64,000 nt of DNA from Turneriella sp942492915 (GTDB lineage Bacteria > Spirochaetota > Leptospiria > Turneriellales > Turneriellaceae). The notes below the pieces were generated by a model. That model ran no database searches, was not told the origin of the DNA, and saw nothing but the letters and a program-made list of their open reading frames with translations. The DNA lies in NCBI GenBank assembly GCA_942492915.1, contig OW818662.1, forward strand, positions 248,001 through 312,000, given 5' to 3'. Positions 49,861-58,803 of the stretch are shown piece after piece; within the stretch, counting starts at the first letter, position 1; every line of letters starts with the position of its first letter. Position numbers and translations under genes: made by a program.

Positions 49861-52221
49861 ATGGTGTCCGCTTCGCATCAGGCGTCGACCAAAGATGACA
49901 CTAAGGGCCGTGCGCCCGCTGGCTCGTCGATGATCCATGGTGTTGCGGAGAGGTACGTTTACCGAGCTGCATTTAGCCTGTTTGTGAGGCTCGTACGTCG
50001 TTTTTCGCTGGGGGCAGTTCTGGCTGCAGTGACGCTGCCCGTATTTCCTGTGCTCAATTACTACGCATTTCTCTTTATCTCGGGAACCGAACCCCGAGGC
50101 GCTCGGGAGTTATATGCGGCTGAGTGGTCTGCGTTCTGGTGGGGTTTCTGGGTCACCTTGCCTCTGTACGCAGTGCTTACCGGAGCGTTCAGCCGACTCG
50201 GCATTCCTTCAGCGATTACGGCTTTGCGGCAGGCTGAACCTCTGCTCAGAAAGACGATGGCCGAGGCTACCGCTGAAGAAATGCGCTCGCTTCTCAGGTT
50301 GCTGGCACAGGTTCCGGTCAAGTTTGGCTGGGTAGCGGCCAGCGCCTACATCGCGCAGGCGTTGTACATTTACGCGCATAGCTACCTGATTCGCGGTGAT
50401 CTTGGCAGAATCGGACTCTTCGCCGTCATTGATCTGCTCGTGGTCGTGATGCTGGCAGGCCTCGTCTATTCGCTCGCCGAATTTGCCTGCAGTTACCTGC
50501 GCGTACAGGTTAAGCGCCAGCTTTCCGGACTTGATGAAGCTTCAAATGACTTGATTACCGGCCGATCAGGAGTTCTGCGGTTTATTTATCTGGGTTTTGT
50601 TGCCGCCACCTCAATGATCGCGCTTGTCGCGTTTCTCTACGCAAAGAGTGATAGTGTACTTCTTGAAGCCATTCAATTTGCGGCAATTACGTTTGTCATT
50701 TGTGGCACCCTTGCATTTATATATTTTTACACGTGGACCTATTCCCTCAGGCAATTGAGCGACGCGACACACGCCGTCGCCATGGGAGGACGAGGGCACC
50801 TGCCGATGATGTCCAATGACCGGGAACTGGTCGATGTCGCAGTCAATTTTGACGCGGCAACATACGAAATCAATACGATCAGAAATTACCTGACCGAACT
50901 CGTCGATGAAAAAACCCGTACGCTGTCAGAAGCGTACAATGAACTGAAGACTCTGAAATCCCGCCAGGATGGTGACTATTATCTCACATCTAATCTCATT
51001 GAATCTCTGACCGAGTTGCGCCCTGAAAGCGAAACTGTGGTTCTCGATTCGCTGATTAAACAATACAAAGTATTCGAGTTCATGGGCAACACCAAAGAGA
51101 TCGGCGGTGACATGAACGCAGGGTATTCGCTGCGCCTGCAGGGTGAAAAGTATTCGCTGGTGGTCAATGCCGATGCGATGGGAAAATCGCTTCAGGGTGC
51201 GGGTGGCGTGCTTGTGCTGGGGTCTGCGATTCGCTCACTGATCGAGCGCACACACATTACCGAAGGTCTGCGAAACCTGTCGCCCGAACGCTGGCTCAAG
51301 AATTCTTTTCTCGAATTGCATCGCCTCTTCTCAAGTTTTAACGGCAGCATGATGGCCTCGATGGTCTGTTTGCTGGTGCACGATAAGTCAGGCTATACGG
51401 TAATGATCAATGCAGAGCACCCAAAGGGGATTCGGCTGCGCAACAACCAGGCCGAATTCATCTCAAATCATGAAGGTCTGCGTAAGCTGGGCAACAATGC
51501 CGTCAAGGGCAGGCTCTGGGTTGATACGTTCGTACTCCATTCGGGTGATGTCGTTATTCTTGGTTCAGATGGTCGCGATGATCTTGTGGTAGGTTACGAT
51601 GCCGACCAACAACCGATCATGAACGAAAATGAGCGACTCATACTTTCCATTGTGCAGGCGGCCGAAGGTGACCTGCCGCGCATGTTTGTGGCATTGCGCA
51701 ATACCGGCGAAATTGTCGATGACATATCTTTACTTCGTATCGAGTTTACAAGGCGCACGACTGGCGACGACCAGACTTTGCTCAAGAGACTATGGAGAGA
51801 ATACAGCGCAGCGAGTGAGCCCGCTGAAGGGCTTGAAGCTCTGAGAAAAATTCTGCAGGTCGACGCTGACAACATGGGGGCATGGCGTGCGCTGCTGAGA
51901 GTGCACATGCGCAACGAAAACTTTGTCGATGCAGCTTTTATCGCCGAATGTATGGTGCGCATCAGGCCCGAAAGGGATTTTCTCATGTATTCTGCGGCGC
52001 TGCTCTATTTTCGTCTCGGCAATGCCGAAAAGGCGCTCAACTTTGCCGATCGCCTGACGCTGCGAAACTGGCACATAGAACGTTACCTGATTCTTCTAGG
52101 CAAAATACACGAATCCCGGCAAGATGAACCCGGTATGCGCGAAGCCGGCATGTTATTGCAGGAGCTAGCTCCGGGCCATGCCTACGCCAAAGTACTTTTG
52201 GGCGGCTCTTCAGCGCATTAG
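49861..52221 (+). CDS. Membrane SpoIIE-type PP2C phosphatase with TPR C-terminus
   Basis: About 786 residues. Five to six membrane segments lie in the first 310 residues (FSLGAVLAAVTLPVFPVLNY; FWWGFWVTLPLYAVLTGAF), followed by a linker helix (LTELVDEKTRTLSEAYNELK). Then comes a SpoIIE/PP2C domain (SLVVNADAMGKSLQGAGGVL, GSDGRDDLV, VDDISLLRIE), with a TPR-like C-terminus (WRALLRVHMRNENFVDAAFI). Such proteins reverse serine-kinase switches in stress or motility control. Start 49861 is chosen just after the mutase stop; 49930 is another option. Partner anti-sigma proteins are not in the window. Confidence 0.82.
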   Translation: MVSASHQASTKDDTKGRAPAGSSMIHGVAERYVYRAAFSLFVRLVRRFSLGAVLAAVTLPVFPVLNYYAFLFISGTEPRGARELYAAEWSAFWWGFWVTLPLYAVLTGAFSRLGIPSAITALRQAEPLLRKTMAEATAEEMRSLLRLLAQVPVKFGWVAASAYIAQALYIYAHSYLIRGDLGRIGLFAVIDLLVVVMLAGLVYSLAEFACSYLRVQVKRQLSGLDEASNDLITGRSGVLRFIYLGFVAATSMIALVAFLYAKSDSVLLEAIQFAAITFVICGTLAFIYFYTWTYSLRQLSDATHAVAMGGRGHLPMMSNDRELVDVAVNFDAATYEINTIRNYLTELVDEKTRTLSEAYNELKTLKSRQDGDYYLTSNLIESLTELRPESETVVLDSLIKQYKVFEFMGNTKEIGGDMNAGYSLRLQGEKYSLVVNADAMGKSLQGAGGVLVLGSAIRSLIERTHITEGLRNLSPERWLKNSFLELHRLFSSFNGSMMASMVCLLVHDKSGYTVMINAEHPKGIRLRNNQAEFISNHEGLRKLGNNAVKGRLWVDTFVLHSGDVVILGSDGRDDLVVGYDADQQPIMNENERLILSIVQAAEGDLPRMFVALRNTGEIVDDISLLRIEFTRRTTGDDQTLLKRLWREYSAASEPAEGLEALRKILQVDADNMGAWRALLRVHMRNENFVDAAFIAECMVRIRPERDFLMYSAALLYFRLGNAEKALNFADRLTLRNWHIERYLILLGKIHESRQDEPGMREAGMLLQELAPGHAYAKVLLGGSSAH

Positions 52222-52236
52222 AAGACATCAGAAAGA

Positions 52237-53181
52237 TTAAAGCGCAAAATCCACGGCGCTCAACTGCGGAAACAAAACCATAAGCAGTCTTTCCAGACCA
52301 ACGGCGATGCCGCTGGCCCCTCGCATTGCACCCAGATTCGCGAGAAGCCTCTCGTCGGGTGTATGTTCGGGCATCTCGCGCAACCGGCGGATTTCATTGT
52401 ACGCTGACCATCGTGCGCGGATTGTTTCGGCGTCGTATTCTTCTGAGTATGCATTTGCGAGTTCAAGGCCGTGGTAGAAGAGTTCGCTGCGCATTGCCAC
52501 GCCATTCTCTACCCGGGCCATCGCTGCGAGAATATCGGGATACCCCGATACGATAACGAGTCCCGGCCGCTTTTTGATCTCAGGCAGAATCAATGAGTCA
52601 AACAGCAGATTGAAACAGACAATTTCACCGTCGAGTGCATTCAGGTGCTGGGGTATCGTGTCGAAGAGGTGGCGGTAGAGCGCCATAAATGAAAAATTAC
52701 CCGGTGGCAAAGGTCGCTTAAGTGCTCGTTGCAGCTCGTCTCCGGCGTGTACTTCGCTGGTTTCAAGGCGAAAATCCTCAACTAGAAGCCCCTTCGCAAG
52801 AAATGCGATAAGTCGCACGCATTGTTGAAGAATATTTTCAAGGCCGGCCTGCTTTGCATACCACTCGATCATCGTGAACTCAACCGCGTGGTTCTTGCCG
52901 GGGCGATCATCGCGAAACACCGGAGTAATTTCGCAGATTCCGCGGGCTTCGGGCGACGCCTTTAGCTCGGCCGAGAAAATTGTCTTAAGGGCGAACTCGG
53001 GTGAAGTCGCGAGGTAGCCATACCGAGTGCCGTTATGGCCGTGAATCGCAAATGCATCGATGTAGGGTTCCATCGCCGGCGCCGACACGATGCGGTTGGT
53101 GCGCACTTCAAGAATCTGCTCGGCCTGAAAAAATGTTCGCGCGAGGCGAATCGCCCGGTTGCGCAATAGCTGCGCGGTCAT
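52237..53181 (-). CDS. epmA: EF-P lysine lysyltransferase-like protein (EpmA)
   Basis: 314 residues. A class II lysyl-tRNA synthetase core without the anticodon domain: YGYLATSPEFALKTIFSAEL, ICEITPVFRDDRPGKNHAVEFTMIEWY (in pieces: EITPVFRDDRPG, EFTMIEWY) and GIAVGLERLLMVLF (motif 3). It modifies elongation factor P with beta-lysine in bacteria. The epmB and efp genes are not in this window. Its start overlaps the DsbA-like gene stop by 4 nt. Confidence 0.9.
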   Translation of the reverse strand: MTAQLLRNRAIRLARTFFQAEQILEVRTNRIVSAPAMEPYIDAFAIHGHNGTRYGYLATSPEFALKTIFSAELKASPEARGICEITPVFRDDRPGKNHAVEFTMIEWYAKQAGLENILQQCVRLIAFLAKGLLVEDFRLETSEVHAGDELQRALKRPLPPGNFSFMALYRHLFDTIPQHLNALDGEIVCFNLLFDSLILPEIKKRPGLVIVSGYPDILAAMARVENGVAMRSELFYHGLELANAYSEEYDAETIRARWSAYNEIRRLREMPEHTPDERLLANLGAMRGASGIAVGLERLLMVLFPQLSAVDFAL

Positions 53182-53828
53182 AGTGGCGGCGGTTCGCGGT
53201 GCAACACATCGAGCGCATGCGCCAGGTTTTCGTGGTTCTGGTACCCCTGGCAGAGCGGAAAATATTGCCCCTCGCGTCCGTAAACCAGCGTCGGAAACGA
53301 TTCTGCGCCTATCTCGCGGGCACGTTCAAATTGGGCTTCGGCCAGTGCAAGAGCACTGCGGTTTTTTAATGCATCTGTTGACGATTCGGCTACGCCAAAA
53401 GCGGCAAACAAGTCACGATAACTTTCAGCATCGCTCAGTACTTTGCCCTCTTCGAAGTTCAGTTTGAGCAGTGCGTGTGCCAGGTGCATGGTGTTCGTTT
53501 CAGGTTTTGACGCGGTAATAATGGCAAATGCCATCGCAGGCATCGTGGAATCCTGAATGGTGTTGCGCTGCCTCAGCAGCGCGCGGTGAGCCGGAGAGAA
53601 AACGGCCCCGGTCATTTGCTCAACGCGGGGTATGGCGCGTTCAATGTAGTCTGCAAAATCACCCAGCGGGCCGATGCGCGACCCAAGCATCAATCCACCT
53701 GACAGCGCTGAAAAATCAAACCGGTCGGCAAAATCGTGGGCCAGGCGCGAAGCCACTTCGGCCATGCCCCAGCACCAGCCGCAGTACCCGTCGAAAACAT
53801 AGACTATTTCGGGTTTGGCTGGGGGCAT
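53178..53828 (-). CDS. DsbA family thioredoxin-like protein
   Basis: 216 residues. The active-site CGWC lies at the N-terminus (YVFDGYCGWCWGMAEV) and the cis-proline is in AESFPTLVYG; an inserted helical domain between them is as in DsbA/FrnE-type proteins. There is no signal peptide, so it is probably cytoplasmic. The call as oxidoreductase is by motif. It is transcribed with epmA, and its start is about 40 nt downstream of the tRNA. Confidence 0.82.
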   Translation of the reverse strand: MPPAKPEIVYVFDGYCGWCWGMAEVASRLAHDFADRFDFSALSGGLMLGSRIGPLGDFADYIERAIPRVEQMTGAVFSPAHRALLRQRNTIQDSTMPAMAFAIITASKPETNTMHLAHALLKLNFEEGKVLSDAESYRDLFAAFGVAESSTDALKNRSALALAEAQFERAREIGAESFPTLVYGREGQYFPLCQGYQNHENLAHALDVLHREPPPL

Positions 53829-53871
53829 CGTTCTTTGATTCGCCTCGACGACAGGCTGAAAAGGGGTAATG

Positions 53872-53945
53872 TGGGCACACCAGGACTTGAACCTGGGACC
53901 AACGGATTATGAGTCCGCCGCTCTAACCAACTGAGCTATGTGCCC
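53872..53945 (-). tRNA. tRNA with anticodon CAT (Met, or Ile2)
   Basis: A 74-nt cloverleaf on the minus strand: acceptor GGGCACA/TGTGCCC, D-stem GCTC/GAGC, anticodon loop CTCATAA, T-stem CCAGG/CCTGG with TTCAAGT loop and discriminator A; CCA is not encoded. The anticodon CAT is either elongator Met or Ile read with lysidine; the first base pair GG-C and the D-loop GTTGGTTA look more like Met. Initiator Met is unlikely as the acceptor is fully paired. Confidence 0.85.
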
Positions 53946-53966
53946 GAAGGGCACATAGCTCAGTTG
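53928..53966. repeat. Inverted copy of the tRNA 5' end
   Basis: The first 18 nt of the tRNA (53928-53945) are repeated as an exact inverted copy at 53949-53966 with a GAA loop. On the minus strand this forms a leader hairpin directly before the mature 5' end; the tRNA 5' part could pair with either the leader or its normal partners. A second, weaker pairing GGCAC/GTGCC is possible at 53950-53975. Confidence 0.75.
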
Positions 53967-54031
53967 CTAAGTGCCTTAACAAATTTGAATTTAAGAAAAA
54001 GACACACCGTCAAGCGGGTATTAAATATCCT

Positions 54032-56017
54032 ATGGTTATTGATATCGACGGAAACAAGGGTATCTACGAAATTGGCTGCGGCATCTATGACGTGACTGGC
54101 CCTGCGGCCGAGGTCGGTATGATGGGTTTTGCTGAAGTTGCGCAGACGACGCAGGGAATCTACATGCGTCTCTGGTCACGTGCGTTTATCATCGGCGACG
54201 GAGAGAGGCGTGTTGTCTATGTTTGCGCCGATCTTTGCATGATTTACCAGGCCGTGAAGCAGGCCGTTGCAGAACGGGTCGGCAAAGATGCCGTGTTGAG
54301 AGAGCACTATAACGATAAGAATATTCTAATCAGCGCGACGCACACGCACTCAGGGCCTGGTGGCTATTCGCATCATTTTCTCTACAATCTGACAACAAAG
54401 GGTTTTATTCCGCAGAATTTTGATGCCATTGTCGAAGGCATCTTTCAGTCGATCAAACGGGCGCACGCAAATATCGAGCCGGCAAGAATTTTTATGGGGA
54501 GAGGCGAGCTTGATGGTTATGGCTTTAACCGCGCGACCCGCCCTTATGCAATGAACCCGGCAGCGGAACGCGAGCGTTATGGCTCTGATCTCGACAAAGA
54601 AATGACGCTGCTCAAATTTGTCGCAGCAGACAACAATAGAGAGCTCGGCATGATCAACTGGCTCGGCGTTCACCCGACGTCCGTTGGCCCTGCGAACCGG
54701 CTCATCGGCGGCGATCATAAGGGCCTCGCCGAGTATTGGTTTGAGAAAGCAAAAAATGCGGATCTCAAAAGTGCCAAACCCTTTGTCGCCGCGTTTTCTC
54801 TGGCTCCCGCCGGTGACGTGTCACCCAACCTGTGGGGCGTTGCCGACGGTATTCACGACTATGAACACATGGAGGTTATTGCGCGCAAACAATACGACAA
54901 AGCCATTGAACTCTATAATTCAGCCACGGAGCAGGTCACGGGACCTGTGGATGCGCGCCACCGCTATGTCGATTTCTCACGTCTGCATATCGATGCGCTG
55001 AACGTCGATACGGTGCCTGCCGCGATGGGCGCCAGCTTTCTCGCGGGTAGTACCGAAGATAATGAGTCACAAGTGAAAGTGTTCCATGAAGGGGTGACGG
55101 TCGATTCGCTGCAGGGCAACGAGCGCATAATTTCATCAGCAATTGATTCTGCCTTCGGGGCAGTCTGGCCAAAAACTCTATCCGAAGATTTCATCAAAGG
55201 GCATGCGCCCAAAAAAATTCTGGTGCCCACCGGGCTTGCGAGCTGGGATGGCAATCCCTGGACACCGCAGATTTTGCCCGTGCAGGTGGTGCGTCTGGGA
55301 CAGTTGGCAATTGCGGCGCAGCCCACTGAAATCACGACAATGGCCGGCAGGCGTATCGTGCAGACGCTCAAGGATGTTTTAGGCAAAGCGGGCGTTTCAC
55401 ATGCAATTGTGGCGTCGCATTCAAACGCGTATTCGTCATACGTAACAACGCGCGAAGAATACGCCGGACAGGAATACGAAGGCGCTTCAACACATTTTGG
55501 TCCCTATACGCTTGAGGGCTTTCAACAAGAGTTCGCCCGGCTGGCAGCAGCGATGGTTGAGGGCAGCGGGGTGCCGCAGGGTGTGTATCCGAAAGAATAT
55601 AAATTAACCCAGCTGTCGCTGCAGCCAGGCGTCGTTTACGACGCGCCTTCGAGCGGCCGCAAATTCGGCGAGGTACTCGTCGATGCAAACGAAAAATATT
55701 CAACAGGCGACGAGGTTGTTGTCGAGTTTCAATCCGCACACCCGCGCAATGACCTGCTGACGATGCAAAACTTTGCGATTGTGCAGCGCAAGGTTGCCGG
55801 CAGCTTTGAAGACTATCTCGGTGACAGAGACCCGCAACTGACATTCACGTGGCAACGTATCAAAGGTGCCGAGTCGAAGGCAATTTTGCGCTGGAAAACG
55901 TTCGGAGCAGAGCCCGGCGAGTACCGCCTCTTGCATCGCGGCGTGGCGAAGGCGTTCTGGTTTGGCCGCAAAACTCGTTTTGAAGGGGTTTCGCGTACGT
56001 TTGAGCTAACAAGCTAA
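54032..56017 (+). CDS. Neutral/alkaline ceramidase-type amidase
   Basis: 661 residues. GIYEIGCGIYDVTGPAAEVG (start of the family), the SATHTHSGPGGYSHH metal-binding region near residue 105, INWLGVHPTSVGPANRLIGG, and the nucleophile serine in LAPAGDVSPNLWG near residue 267 match neutral ceramidase. The C-terminal beta domain is present. It hydrolyses ceramide to sphingosine and fatty acid; no signal peptide can be seen at this start. Whether the natural substrate is ceramide or another N-acyl lipid is open. Confidence 0.87.
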   Translation: MVIDIDGNKGIYEIGCGIYDVTGPAAEVGMMGFAEVAQTTQGIYMRLWSRAFIIGDGERRVVYVCADLCMIYQAVKQAVAERVGKDAVLREHYNDKNILISATHTHSGPGGYSHHFLYNLTTKGFIPQNFDAIVEGIFQSIKRAHANIEPARIFMGRGELDGYGFNRATRPYAMNPAAERERYGSDLDKEMTLLKFVAADNNRELGMINWLGVHPTSVGPANRLIGGDHKGLAEYWFEKAKNADLKSAKPFVAAFSLAPAGDVSPNLWGVADGIHDYEHMEVIARKQYDKAIELYNSATEQVTGPVDARHRYVDFSRLHIDALNVDTVPAAMGASFLAGSTEDNESQVKVFHEGVTVDSLQGNERIISSAIDSAFGAVWPKTLSEDFIKGHAPKKILVPTGLASWDGNPWTPQILPVQVVRLGQLAIAAQPTEITTMAGRRIVQTLKDVLGKAGVSHAIVASHSNAYSSYVTTREEYAGQEYEGASTHFGPYTLEGFQQEFARLAAAMVEGSGVPQGVYPKEYKLTQLSLQPGVVYDAPSSGRKFGEVLVDANEKYSTGDEVVVEFQSAHPRNDLLTMQNFAIVQRKVAGSFEDYLGDRDPQLTFTWQRIKGAESKAILRWKTFGAEPGEYRLLHRGVAKAFWFGRKTRFEGVSRTFELTS

Positions 56018-56085
56018 CGGGCCGGCGTGGATCGTCCGCTGCGAAAAAAAGAAGTTGTCCGGCCATTTTCCCGGGTCTGCACGGT

Positions 56086-56640
56086 ATGATCATGAAACTA
56101 CGCGCGCTACTCTTGCCCATTTCTGTTCTCGCCACGCTCAGCGCCAACAACGATGAGCAGATTCGCTGCGACGGTAAACTTTTGGGGGCGGGGCGTTCCC
56201 GAATTGAAGTATTGCGCTATTGCGGCGAACCGCAGGATAAAGTCGCATTTCTCGATGAGCGGGTGATACACCGCAGATTTTCCAATGTAATTGTGGGCAC
56301 CTTCAGAGAAACCCGCCAAACCGGCACGTACGTCGATACGTCGCGCAGCGCTGTCGCTCCCGATACTAGCCAGCGCGATAAAGAACCGCCGGTGCTCGCG
56401 GGCCAGCAGCCGCAGCAATCGGTACCGCAACACCAACATGATGAAAGACGCATCGTGACTGACACAACCGTTCTCAGCCAAAGCTCTTATACGCTCGTGT
56501 CTTCGTATTGGGAATGCCAGAAACAATCGGTCTTTGTCGACGAATACACCTACAACTTTGGCAGCGGCAAGTTCATGACCTTTGTGCGGTTTGAAAACGG
56601 CCGGGTGAAAAATATAAAATTCGGCGAATACGGATTTTAA
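56086..56640 (+). CDS. DUF2845-type secreted protein
   Basis: 184 residues with a short N-terminal hydrophobic region (LRALLLPISVLATLSA). RSRIEVLRYCGEPQDK and the C-terminal SSYWECQKQSVFVDEYTYNF and RFENGRVKNIKFGEYGF are the DUF2845 pattern, here with an insert of about 60 residues rich in Gln and Pro in the middle. Probably periplasmic; function unknown. Confidence 0.75.
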   Translation: MIMKLRALLLPISVLATLSANNDEQIRCDGKLLGAGRSRIEVLRYCGEPQDKVAFLDERVIHRRFSNVIVGTFRETRQTGTYVDTSRSAVAPDTSQRDKEPPVLAGQQPQQSVPQHQHDERRIVTDTTVLSQSSYTLVSSYWECQKQSVFVDEYTYNFGSGKFMTFVRFENGRVKNIKFGEYGF

Positions 56641-56647
56641 GCATTGC

Positions 56648-56673
56648 GCTGCGTGACCGATAAGTCACGCAGC
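56648..56673. terminator. Perfect 10-bp hairpin between convergent genes
   Basis: GCTGCGTGAC (56648-56657), loop CGATAA, GTCACGCAGC (56664-56673). It lies between the DUF2845 gene and sdhA, which converge; no U-tract on either side. Confidence 0.6.
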
Positions 56674-56679
56674 CAATAA

Positions 56680-58614
56680 CTACTTGTAACTTCTCTGGCT
56701 TGGGTGAACCACGTCGAACTTGAGTTCTTCTTTGTGCAGCGTCTGTGGCTGGCTGTCGCCCTTATATTCCCAGGCAGCGACGTAGGCAAAGTTAGCATCA
56801 TCGCGTTTTGCTTCACCGTCTTCAGTCTGGTATTCTTCGCGAAAGTGGCCACCGCATGATTCGTTGCGGTTAAGTGCGTCGCGAGCCATGAGTTCGCCAA
56901 GCTCGATGAAGTCTTTCACGCGGCCCGCCTTCTCGAGGGAGTCGTTGAGTGAATCGCCGCTGCCCGGAACGTTGACGTCTTTTTTAAAGTCTTCTTTTAC
57001 CTGTTGAATCTCGCCAATTGCCTTTTCGAGGCCCTGCTTCGTGCGGCCCATGCCGACGTATTCCCACATCAGGTGGCCGAGGCGTTTGTGCAGTTCATCC
57101 ACCGTCTTTTTGCCTTTGGTCGCAAGCATTGCGGATGTCTGAGCCTTAACATTCTCTTCGGCTTCTTCGAATTCTCTGCCTGCAGACGAAGGGCGGTCGA
57201 AACCAACGCCGGCCAGATAATCGCCGATTGTTGCGGGAAGAACAAAATAGCCGTCGGCAAGGCCCTGCATAAGCGCCGATGCGCCGAGTCGGTTTGCACC
57301 GTGGTCAGAGAAGTTAGCTTCACCGCCGACGTAAAGGCCGGGTATGGTCGACATCAGGTTGTAGTCAACCCACAGGCCGCCCATTGTGTAGTGAACCGCA
57401 GGGTAAATTTTCATCGGCATTTGGTAAGGGTTCTCGCCCGAAATCTTCTCGTACATTTCGAACAGGTTGCCATAACGCTCAGCTATTGTGTGTTCGCCAA
57501 GGCGATCAATGGATGCCTTGAAGTCGAGAAATACGGAGAGGCCGGTCGCGTTAACGCCATAGCCCGCATCGCAGCGTTCTTTCGCGGCGCGTGACGCGAC
57601 GTCGCGTGGCACGAGGTTACCGAATGCCGGGTAGCGGCGTTCGAGAAAATAGTCACGGTCGCTCTCGGCGATTTCTTTCGCGGTGATTTCACCGCGCTGC
57701 AGCCGTTCAGCGGTTGCTTTGTCTTTGGGTACCCACACACGACCGTCGTTACGCAGCGACTCGCTCATGAGCGTCAGCTTCGACTGGTAATCACCGCTCG
57801 TCGGAATGCAAGTCGGGTGAATCTGTGTGTAGCAGGGGTTCGCGAAAAAGGCGCCGCGTTTGTGCGCGCGCCACGATGCGGTGACGTTCGAAAGCATCGC
57901 ATTTGTTGAAAGAAAGTAGACGTTTCCATATCCGCCTGTTGCAAGCACCACGGCGTGCGCTGCATGGCGCTTAATCTCACCGGTGAGCAGGTTACGAGTG
58001 ATGATACCTTTCGCGTGCCCGTTAACCACCACAACATCGAGCATCTCATGCCGGTTGTACATCTTGACGGTACCTTCGTGAATCTGGCGGTTCAGCGCGC
58101 TGTAGGCGCCGAGCAGCAGCTGCTGGCCTGTCTGGCCTTTTGCATAGAACGTACGCGAAACCTGCGCGCCGCCAAATGAGCGGTTATCGAGCATACCGCC
58201 GTATTCGCGCGCGAAAGGCACGCCTTGCGCCACGGCCTGGTCGATTATATTTACGGAAAGTTCGGCGAGGCGGTAGACGTTGCCTTCGCGCGCACGGTAG
58301 TCACCACCCTTAACTGTGTCGTAAAAAAGACGATATACCGAGTCGCCGTCGTTGTGGTAGTTTTTCGCGGCGTTGATACCGCCCTGAGCGGCAATCGAGT
58401 GCGCGCGGCGCGGGCTGTCGTGAAATGAAAAAGCGTGCACATTGTACCCGAGTTCGCCCATCGATGCAGCCGCGGCAGCGCCCGCAAGGCCCGTACCGAC
58501 AACGATCACATCGAGTTTACGCTTGTTTGCGGGGTTAACTAGTTTCAGTTTTGACTTATAGTCGCGCCACTTGGTTTCAAGTGGGCCTTCGGGAATCTTG
58601 GCGTCGAGTTTCAT
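56680..58614 (-). CDS. sdhA: Succinate dehydrogenase/fumarate reductase flavoprotein
   Basis: 644 residues. FAD-binding VIVVGTGLAGAAAAASMGEL, the covalent-FAD histidine in AHSIAAQGGINAAKNY, the active-site TQIHPTCIPTSGDY and EANFSDHGANRLGASALMQG show the long SdhA type found with di-haem cytochrome b (as in Bacillus, Bacteroides, Wolinella). Upstream is sdhC; downstream, where sdhB would normally be, the next gene is on the other strand, so the iron-sulphur subunit must be coded elsewhere. Confidence 0.95.
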   Translation of the reverse strand: MKLDAKIPEGPLETKWRDYKSKLKLVNPANKRKLDVIVVGTGLAGAAAAASMGELGYNVHAFSFHDSPRRAHSIAAQGGINAAKNYHNDGDSVYRLFYDTVKGGDYRAREGNVYRLAELSVNIIDQAVAQGVPFAREYGGMLDNRSFGGAQVSRTFYAKGQTGQQLLLGAYSALNRQIHEGTVKMYNRHEMLDVVVVNGHAKGIITRNLLTGEIKRHAAHAVVLATGGYGNVYFLSTNAMLSNVTASWRAHKRGAFFANPCYTQIHPTCIPTSGDYQSKLTLMSESLRNDGRVWVPKDKATAERLQRGEITAKEIAESDRDYFLERRYPAFGNLVPRDVASRAAKERCDAGYGVNATGLSVFLDFKASIDRLGEHTIAERYGNLFEMYEKISGENPYQMPMKIYPAVHYTMGGLWVDYNLMSTIPGLYVGGEANFSDHGANRLGASALMQGLADGYFVLPATIGDYLAGVGFDRPSSAGREFEEAEENVKAQTSAMLATKGKKTVDELHKRLGHLMWEYVGMGRTKQGLEKAIGEIQQVKEDFKKDVNVPGSGDSLNDSLEKAGRVKDFIELGELMARDALNRNESCGGHFREEYQTEDGEAKRDDANFAYVAAWEYKGDSQPQTLHKEELKFDVVHPSQRSYK

Positions 58615-58775
58615 TTAATTGACGCAACTAATCGTCTCGTTATGGAGTAAACTAGGAATCAATAGCACGTGCCCTCAGAAGAGCCTGCCAGGTAGATCAG
58701 GTAACCGGGCGCGATGGAGGGTAGCGCGCACCCGTGCTGGCAATTGCCGCAGCCGCCAGTCACCTCGCCTGACGC

Positions 58776-58798
58776 GCAGGGCCACGCAAGGGCCCTGC
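58776..58798 (-). terminator. Intercistronic hairpin between sdhC and sdhA
   Basis: GCAGGGCC (58776-58783), 7-nt loop, GGCCCTGC (58791-58798), just after the sdhC stop. The rest of the 189-nt gap 58615-58803 holds no gene; a GCGCG-GCGCGC-type short stem is near 58710-58740. It may adjust sdhC versus sdhA mRNA levels. Confidence 0.45.
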
Positions 58799-58803
58799 AC
58801 AAT

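Noticed and set aside
53949..53976. A second, truncated tRNA gene on the plus strand
   Set aside because: Only the first 18 nt match the tRNA; the anticodon and T arms are absent, so it is an inverted partial copy.
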